Part shown: positions 54,160 through 61,005 of the stretch, piece by piece
Layout: the number at the start of each line of letters is the position of its first letter
Numbering within the stretch: the stretch's first letter is position 1
Assembly (NCBI GenBank): GCA_965216695.1
Contig: OZ244212.1
Coordinates: 4,650,001-4,714,000 of the forward strand
DNA: 64,000 nt
Direction of reading: 5' to 3'
Origin: G965216695 sp965216695
Lineage (GTDB): Bacteria; Pseudomonadota; Gammaproteobacteria; Pseudomonadales; Azotimanducaceae
Position numbers and translations under genes: made by a program
The notes under the pieces: model-generated
What the model was told of the DNA's origin: nothing
Database searches by the model: none
Seen by the model: only the letters and a program-made list of their open reading frames with translations

Positions 54160-55604
54160 CATCCTGGACGCTGGACAACTGGCAACTCGCAGCGGACGCG
54201 GATGCGGACACCAAGGCGCGGTCGGAGGCGTTGAAGCAGTCGCTTGAGCAAGCCAACGCGCGCCTTGATGTGTTGCGCGCGGAGCATCTGCGGCTCGAAG
54301 TGGAAAAGCAAACGCTGGAACGCGCGCGCGACGAAGCGCTCCCGCTGGAGGATGCATGCGTTGCGTTGGAACGGCTTTTCGACGCGGGTCTTTCCAGGGA
54401 ATTCTGGGGTACTCGGGCCGACGACGACGGTGTGCGGGCGCACATTGCCGACGTGCGTCGCGAGCTCGGCATTCCCACGGAACAGTTGCGCGCGTTGTCC
54501 GAGCAACACCGCGATCTGTTGGACGACATAGAAAGGCAACAGTTCGCAGTATTCGACATAGAGGATGCGCTCGACTCGGTTCATGAGGACCACGAGCGAA
54601 TGCAGCAGGAATGGCGTGTTGAGCGGGAGGAGACGCCACTCGCCCCGCGTTTGCAGATTCTCCCCTGGAATCGTCGGCAGGAAGATGATCGGCGGTATCG
54701 GCGGTCATTGTCGGCAACGCTGGCAGCGGCGCTGTTGGTTGCGTTGGTAATACCCATGATCGACCTTCCGCTGCCCGAGCGCGACGCGGAGATCGTAGTG
54801 CCCAAGCGCCTGGTCAGCTTGATTCAGAAGCAGAAAGCGCAACCGGTTGTTGCAACGGTACCCGCCGAACCGGAACCGGTCGTTGTGGACACGCAGCCGG
54901 AGGTCGAGCCACCCGAACCGGTGCCGGTGCAGGAGAACGTAGCGAAGGTGGCCGAGAAGGCGGTCGCTCCCTCGCAACCCGAAATTGCTCAGAAAGACGT
55001 GGCCAGCGCCGGATTACTCGCGTTTCGAGAGCGGTTCGCAAACCTCGCGAGCAGCCGGCCGTCAACGGCTCGCGGCGCGGACGTGCAGATCAACGACAGC
55101 GGCACGCTCGCGAGTGGATTGCCGGAGCGCGCGATGGTTACGTCCAACGCCCAGGGAAGCAGTGGCGGGATCAATGTGGCGGCCCTGAGCCGTGACATCG
55201 GGAGTGGCGCCGGTGCTGGCGACGAGATCGAAGGCGTCGCGCTCAGTCGCGTCGCGAGTGGAATTGCGCAAAACGGTGCGTCTGACCGCCCGCTGGCGTC
55301 GGGTGCCCGGGCGGGACGCACGGACGAGGAAATTCAGATCGTGTTCGATCGCTACAAAGCAGCGCTGTATCGGTTGTATAACCGTGCGTTGCGTGATGAC
55401 CCGACGCTCAGAGGCCAGCTGGTACTGCGCCTGACGATCGAACCTGACGGGCGCGTGTCACTGTGCCAGCTGCAGGACTCGGATATGAACGCGCCGACGT
55501 TGGCAGGTCAGGTTGTTGACCGCGTGCGCGCGTTCGAGTTTGGCGCAAAGGATGTGCCGCCGGTAACAATCGTTTACCCGATCGATTTTCTACCGACGGC
55601 CTGA
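54156..55604 (+). CDS. TonB-like protein with coiled-coil N-terminus and AgmX/PglI-type C-terminal domain
   Basis: 482 residues from ATG 54156, sharing ATGA with the previous stop. Residues 1-170 are cytoplasmic coiled coil (ALKQSLEQANARLDVLRAEH, LRLEVEKQTLERARDEALPL). One membrane helix lies near 185-205 (LSATLAAALLVALVIPMI), then a Pro/Glu/Val-rich stretch (VPAEPEPVVVDTQPEVEPPE) that can span the periplasm as in TonB. The last 95 residues (IQIVFDRYKAALYRLYNRAL, LRGQLVLRLTIEPDGRVSL, VTIVYPIDFLPTA) match the C-terminal domain shared by AgmX(GltJ) and PglI(GltG) of Myxococcus. It would transmit motor energy to outer-membrane parts. Confidence 0.8.
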   Translation: MTSWTLDNWQLAADADADTKARSEALKQSLEQANARLDVLRAEHLRLEVEKQTLERARDEALPLEDACVALERLFDAGLSREFWGTRADDDGVRAHIADVRRELGIPTEQLRALSEQHRDLLDDIERQQFAVFDIEDALDSVHEDHERMQQEWRVEREETPLAPRLQILPWNRRQEDDRRYRRSLSATLAAALLVALVIPMIDLPLPERDAEIVVPKRLVSLIQKQKAQPVVATVPAEPEPVVVDTQPEVEPPEPVPVQENVAKVAEKAVAPSQPEIAQKDVASAGLLAFRERFANLASSRPSTARGADVQINDSGTLASGLPERAMVTSNAQGSSGGINVAALSRDIGSGAGAGDEIEGVALSRVASGIAQNGASDRPLASGARAGRTDEEIQIVFDRYKAALYRLYNRALRDDPTLRGQLVLRLTIEPDGRVSLCQLQDSDMNAPTLAGQVVDRVRAFEFGAKDVPPVTIVYPIDFLPTA

Positions 55605-55884
55605 CGGGAGAGCTCTGGAGTGCAGCCGCGCGTTGAGTTTTGCGCGGCTACATGAGAGCTAGAGAGAGCTCGAGTTAACTCGATAGAACTGAACAGGACC
55701 TGGAGAGGAACTGGAGAGAAGGGAGTAGGCAACGGCGGCGATCCGTTGTCGAGTGCTGCGCGACCCGCGCCACCAGCCACCGCTCCAACAATCCTTGATT
55801 GCACCGACGGCCGGACACGGCGGTACCACGACGACAACGGGACGCGCGCTGGAACGCGATCGACCGTGAGGGACAGGCAGTACC
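55605..55884 (+). other. 280-base gap with hairpin and purine-rich repeats
   Basis: AGCCGCGC (55624-55631) pairs perfectly with GCGCGGCT (55642-55649) around a 10-base loop, shortly after the TonB-like stop, without a T-run. It is followed by short purine-rich direct repeats (GAGAGCT and GGAGAG variants, about 55607-55725). No clear promoter is visible, and no convincing gene lies in the rest. It could be a terminator or processing site between the motor genes and the surface-protein genes. Confidence 0.4.
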
Positions 55885-58800
55885 GTGCGATCGGCAACGA
55901 AACATGCACATATCCAGAGCGGCTGCCGGTGGATTCGCCGCGTAGCGTTCTGCGCACTGTTGCTGTTCCCCGCCCTTGCGGCGGCGGAAGACTGTTCCGA
56001 GTTCCCCAATGGAACGATCGACGGATTTGCGGGTGATATAGCACCAAGCCAGATCCAGATAGACCGCAACTGCACGATCCGCAACTTCCCCGCGAGCAAT
56101 CCGCTGGGGACCAACTTTTCGTTTCTGACGCAGCCAGGTCAGACCCAGGAGCGCTGGCTGATCGTGTTCGACAACGTCGTGCATACCGGTCAGATGGCGT
56201 GCAACTCCGTCGCAGGCCACAAGATCTGGTTTACCAACGGTTCGTCCACGTCGATTCAGGAAGGCTGTCAAAATCTGCTGATTCCGGTCGAGAAGATCGA
56301 CAAACAGAATCCTGCGGGAACGACGGCGGCAACAGTCGGCGTACCGTTCACGTATACGATGACGATGCCTGTGCTGTTCGATCCGGCCACGTCGACGGTC
56401 ATCAATGTTGAAGGCTCGCTGAATACATTGCACGGCGTGACGCTGGTGGACGACCTGAATGAAACCGGGGTCGATCTGCGCTACCTCTCGCATCGGGCTT
56501 ACTGGCGCGAGACGGGTGTCGATGTGGCGCACACCTTCGACAACGCCAACGGGTTGCTCACGTTCGATAACTTTCCGATCGTTCCTGCAGGGCAGCAGAT
56601 CGTCATCGAGATGACGGTGGTTCTCGAGGACACGCCACAGAATGCGATCGGCACTCAGTTCATCAACATTGCGCGATGGGATTTCGGCCGCCTGATTGAC
56701 GGTGTGTTCTACGAACCGCTGCCGGGTGAGTGGGGAATATCCGAACCGCTCACGATCGCGGCCCCGAACCTGATCGTTGACAAGAGCGCGCCAGCTACGG
56801 CCAACCTCGGACAGGCAATCGACTACACGCTTGATCTGCACAACGCAGGCAGCAGCGCGGCCTGGGACGTCACGTTGGTGGATCGCCTGCCGAACCGGCC
56901 GAACGGAGGCCTGTGCGCGCAGCCTCCTGCGCTGCAGTCGTTACAGGTCTTCCAGGCGGATGGCGTCACGCCGGTCGCCGGCAAAGGGGCTTTGCAGGAA
57001 GGCTCGGATTACACGGTCACGTGGGCGGACGCGCCGTCGTGCGAGCTCAGGCTCGAGTTTCAGGGTGCGGCCGCATCGATCGGTGCGGATGAACGATTGG
57101 TGGTCCGGTATCAGACGGTGCTGGATCCGGATACGCGCCAGGGCGCGGATCTCACCAACATTGCAGGTGCAACGCAATGGTTCAACGGTGATGCGGGCAA
57201 CGTCGAACGCCAGGCGTACTCGCGCACCGTGACGAATGGTACACCGGGCACCGCCGATCACCAGGATGCCCACACGCTCACCGCGGATCTGTCCGGTTAC
57301 GTGTTCGAGAAACGCGTGCTCAATGTCGATTCGGGTGCAGACCCCGCACGGACGGCGCGACCGGGCGAACGTCTACGCTATACGCTCTTCGTACGCAGCA
57401 CCGATGCGCCCTTGACGAATGCGCGCATCCTCGACGACCTGGGTGCGATGAACGGCTCGGTTATCTTCGAGCCCGGCTCGCTGACGCTGGTGAGTGTGCC
57501 ACCGGGTGCGGATACGTCGGCCACGGATCCGCAGGGTGGCACCCGCGGCGCGGGACAGATCGACATTCGGAATCTTAATCTGCCAGCAGACAGTTCATTG
57601 TCGATTGAGTTCGAAGTAACGCTGGCCGATGTGATCGCCAATGCCACGGTCGTCAGCAACCAGGCCGAACTCTGGGGCGTCACGAAACTTGCGGACAGCG
57701 ACGATCCCACCGTGAACGGACAGGCAGATCCGGACGTCCCCGGGGACGAAGACCCAACGCAGCTCGTCATTGAATCGGGTCCGGCGCTGGATATCGACAA
57801 GATCTCGGTGTACCTCGACGGAGACCCCAATGTTCTGCTTGCGGGTGAGCGGTTGCGTTATCGGATTACGGTAGCGAACACGGGCACAGACGAAGCAACC
57901 AGCGTGCAGCTGCGCGACGCGCTGCCCACGCACACGATCTACATCGCCAACAGCACCACACTCAACGGCATCGCGTTGCCGGATCAGGGCGGTTTTCCGC
58001 TCGCCGACGGCGTGCTGCTGTCGACTCCGGATGACCCGACGCCCGGCACGCTGCCGGTGAACACGGGTTCCGGCTCGATAGCCGTCGTTGAGTTCGACGT
58101 AACGGTGGACCCCGACCTGGCGGACGGCACCGTATTGTCCAATCAGGGTTTTGTAACCGCGCCGGACGATGACCTTGTAGATGTGCCATCGGACGACCCG
58201 CGCACTGCCGCACCCAATGATCCCACGCTCGATGTCGTGGGCAACTTCCCACTCATGTTCTCGACCAAGACGGCCCTGCTCGAGATTGACGGTGGCTCGC
58301 CTGGGATCGTCGATCCCGGCGATACGCTGCGGTACACGATTACGGTTCACAACAACGGTCCGGTCGAAGCGACCGTTGTGAGCCTTACTGACGCCGTGCC
58401 TGCCGGTACGACCTACATAGCTGATTCGGTCACGCTCAATGGGACCGCGGTGGCCCAGCCCGACGGTGGTGTGTCTCCGCTGATCGATGGCCTTTGGATC
58501 GCATCGGCCGACAGATCCGTGCCGTTGGATGCTGCGGACGCCGTGGTTTCGTCGCGCGAGAGCGCGGTAGTGCAGTTTAGTCTACGCGTCAACGACGACG
58601 TCGAACGCGGTACGCTGATCGTCAACCAGGCCACGGTTGTTACCAGCGAACTGGGTGAGAGTCTTACAGACGGCGACGGCAATCCGTCGACCGGACCCGA
58701 ACCAACCGTCGTCGTAGTCGGCGACGCACAACAGCTGGCGATCACCAAACAGGTGGGTGTCGTCGGCGGCGGGCCGGTGCTGGCAGATTCGGTATTGGAG

Positions 58801-61005
58801 TACCTGGTAACCGTACGCAACCTCGGTGCGGTACCTGCACAGAGCGTCTTCGTAACCGATGTTCTCGATGACCCGGAGCCCGGTCAGCTGCTCTATGTGG
58901 ATGACAGCGCTCGTCTCAACAACGGCGTGGCCGGGGTGAGTGAAGCGGATGGCACGCTGATTGCTGACTACTCTGCCGAGTTCGGACCGCTGCCCCCGGG
59001 TCAGGCGTTCGAGCTGCGCTTTCGAGCCCGCGTAGAACCGACGCTCGCGATCGGCACCCGGGTCGTAAATCAGGCGTACGTCACATGGAATACGGACCAG
59101 ACCGCACAGGCCGAGATTGCGGTGGACGTTGGCGGTACACCCGGTAGCGGCACGTTGAGCGGAAGCGTTTGGCACGACGCCGACTTCGACGACCAGGCGG
59201 ACCCCGACGAGCGGGTTCTGGAAGGCTGGACGGTGTTACTTCAGCGTAACGGCGAAACCGTACACACGGCGATTGTCGATGCGGAAGGCGTCTGGCGAAT
59301 TGCCGGTGTGTTGCCCAACTATCTGACGGAAGACGCCTACGAGATCGTCTTTGCAGCGCCGGGTGCCGGCCCGGCCACCGCCAAACTGGGGCGCGCGGTG
59401 TCCGAGTTCGACAACGACCTCCAGCGCATCTTCGCCATCGAAGTGCGTTCGGGCAGCAATCTCGTGGATATGAATCTGCCGATCGACCCCAACGGCGTCG
59501 TCTACGATGCGTTGTCCCGGCGACCGGTCAGCGGCGCGCGGCTGGAGTTGCTGGATGCGGTCAGCGGTATCCCGCTCCCCGACGAATGTTTCGACGACGG
59601 CGCGCAGCAGGGTCAGCAAACGCTGATATCCGGCTACTACAAATTTGATCTCAATTTCTCGCGTCCGGCCTGTGCTGCGAGCGAATATCGAATCCGGGTA
59701 CTGAGTGCGCCCGGATATCTCGACGGAATAGCGGAACTCGTCGCGCCCCCGGCCGACGCATCGCAGGGCCCATTGAACGTGCCGGTGTGTGCATCCGATG
59801 CAATACCAGCGACTACTGGGTTCTGCGAAGTTCAGCCGAGCGAATTTGCGCCGCCCGCCGCGGCGGGCAACGATGCGCAAGCAACGCGTTACTTTCTCTC
59901 GCTAGTGCTCGACGACACGGGCGTGCCCCGTAGTAGCCAGGCGTTCAACAATCATCTGCCGCTGGATCCGGTGCTGGACGGGGTGGTCAGCATCACGAAA
60001 TCCACACCCATGGTAAACGTGTCGCGTGGCCAGATGATTCCGTACACCATCACGGTCGCTAGTTCGTGGCCACTGGACCTTACCGGCGTCCAGATCGTGG
60101 ACCGCTACCCGGTCGGCTTCAAGTATGTGGAAGGTTCGGCGAGTTTCGACGATCAGCCGCTGGAACCCGAAGTGGTCAATGGAGAGCTTGTCTGGTCGGG
60201 GCTCAGGCTCCGCGCTGAATCCGAGCATTCGGTGACGCTGCTGCTGACACCCGGCGCGGGCGTCACGGAAGGTAAATACACGAATCGCGCGCAGTCCCTT
60301 CTCGCGCAGACGGGGCAACCGCTCTCCGGTATCGCCACGGCAACGGTGCGGGTCGTACCGGATCCTACGTTTGATTGTACGGATGCCACCGGCAAGGTAT
60401 TCGAAGACGACAACCGCAACGGCTATCAGGATGATGGCGAGCTCGGTATTGCGGGCGCTCGGCTGGTCACGACAACCGGCCTTTCGGTGACGACGGACGC
60501 CCACGGGCGATTCCATATTACCTGTGTTGCGACGCCGCATCCGGGGCGGGGCAGCAATGTTGTGCTCAAACTCGACGATCGCAGCCTGCCGGCGGGATTC
60601 CGCGCGTCCACCAAGGGTCTTCAGGTACAGCGCGCGACCCGCGGTAAAGCGCTCCACTTTCGCTTCGGCGCATCTCTGCATCGGGTGGTCGGACTCGACG
60701 TGGCCGACGCGGTTTTCGAGCCGGACGAAGTCGCGATCCGACCCTACTGGTTACCGCGCATCGAACAGTTGATGGAGGAGCTCAGAAAAGGTCCGTCGGT
60801 GTTGCGCTTGACCTACACCGCAGATCTAGAGAGCCGGTCGCTGGTGTCGCGACGCATGCGCGCGCTGCGGCGGACGTTGCTGGAAACCTGGCGGGGGTTC
60901 GATTGCTGCTACCGGCTCGAGATCGAACAGGACGTGCTCTGGAGAACCGGAAAGCCTGTTGAACAGGATGCGCGCTTGCGGGCGGGCAGGGAGGCGTCGC
61001 GATGA
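55885..61005 (+). CDS. DUF11-repeat surface protein (1706 residues)
   Basis: GTG start with an N-terminal signal (RRVAFCALLLFPALAAA, cleaved before EDCSEF). After an N-terminal domain there are about six DUF11-type beta repeats starting near residues 295, 470, 632, 788, 949 and 1366, each with the pattern K-x-G-x-x-x-Y-T-I-x-x-x-N-x-G (LRYTITVHNNGPVEATVVSL is the clearest). SdrD-B-like segments lie near 1088 (SGSVWHDADFDDQADPDERV) and 1495 (GKVFEDDNRNGYQDDGELGI). The last 150 residues (IRPYWLPRIEQLMEELRKGP) look like a worn OmpA-like domain. No sortase or type IX signal is present. It overlaps the OmpA-barrel gene by 4 bases; a long extracellular or periplasmic stalk is likely. Confidence 0.82.
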   Translation: MRSATKHAHIQSGCRWIRRVAFCALLLFPALAAAEDCSEFPNGTIDGFAGDIAPSQIQIDRNCTIRNFPASNPLGTNFSFLTQPGQTQERWLIVFDNVVHTGQMACNSVAGHKIWFTNGSSTSIQEGCQNLLIPVEKIDKQNPAGTTAATVGVPFTYTMTMPVLFDPATSTVINVEGSLNTLHGVTLVDDLNETGVDLRYLSHRAYWRETGVDVAHTFDNANGLLTFDNFPIVPAGQQIVIEMTVVLEDTPQNAIGTQFINIARWDFGRLIDGVFYEPLPGEWGISEPLTIAAPNLIVDKSAPATANLGQAIDYTLDLHNAGSSAAWDVTLVDRLPNRPNGGLCAQPPALQSLQVFQADGVTPVAGKGALQEGSDYTVTWADAPSCELRLEFQGAAASIGADERLVVRYQTVLDPDTRQGADLTNIAGATQWFNGDAGNVERQAYSRTVTNGTPGTADHQDAHTLTADLSGYVFEKRVLNVDSGADPARTARPGERLRYTLFVRSTDAPLTNARILDDLGAMNGSVIFEPGSLTLVSVPPGADTSATDPQGGTRGAGQIDIRNLNLPADSSLSIEFEVTLADVIANATVVSNQAELWGVTKLADSDDPTVNGQADPDVPGDEDPTQLVIESGPALDIDKISVYLDGDPNVLLAGERLRYRITVANTGTDEATSVQLRDALPTHTIYIANSTTLNGIALPDQGGFPLADGVLLSTPDDPTPGTLPVNTGSGSIAVVEFDVTVDPDLADGTVLSNQGFVTAPDDDLVDVPSDDPRTAAPNDPTLDVVGNFPLMFSTKTALLEIDGGSPGIVDPGDTLRYTITVHNNGPVEATVVSLTDAVPAGTTYIADSVTLNGTAVAQPDGGVSPLIDGLWIASADRSVPLDAADAVVSSRESAVVQFSLRVNDDVERGTLIVNQATVVTSELGESLTDGDGNPSTGPEPTVVVVGDAQQLAITKQVGVVGGGPVLADSVLEYLVTVRNLGAVPAQSVFVTDVLDDPEPGQLLYVDDSARLNNGVAGVSEADGTLIADYSAEFGPLPPGQAFELRFRARVEPTLAIGTRVVNQAYVTWNTDQTAQAEIAVDVGGTPGSGTLSGSVWHDADFDDQADPDERVLEGWTVLLQRNGETVHTAIVDAEGVWRIAGVLPNYLTEDAYEIVFAAPGAGPATAKLGRAVSEFDNDLQRIFAIEVRSGSNLVDMNLPIDPNGVVYDALSRRPVSGARLELLDAVSGIPLPDECFDDGAQQGQQTLISGYYKFDLNFSRPACAASEYRIRVLSAPGYLDGIAELVAPPADASQGPLNVPVCASDAIPATTGFCEVQPSEFAPPAAAGNDAQATRYFLSLVLDDTGVPRSSQAFNNHLPLDPVLDGVVSITKSTPMVNVSRGQMIPYTITVASSWPLDLTGVQIVDRYPVGFKYVEGSASFDDQPLEPEVVNGELVWSGLRLRAESEHSVTLLLTPGAGVTEGKYTNRAQSLLAQTGQPLSGIATATVRVVPDPTFDCTDATGKVFEDDNRNGYQDDGELGIAGARLVTTTGLSVTTDAHGRFHITCVATPHPGRGSNVVLKLDDRSLPAGFRASTKGLQVQRATRGKALHFRFGASLHRVVGLDVADAVFEPDEVAIRPYWLPRIEQLMEELRKGPSVLRLTYTADLESRSLVSRRMRALRRTLLETWRGFDCCYRLEIEQDVLWRTGKPVEQDARLRAGREASR

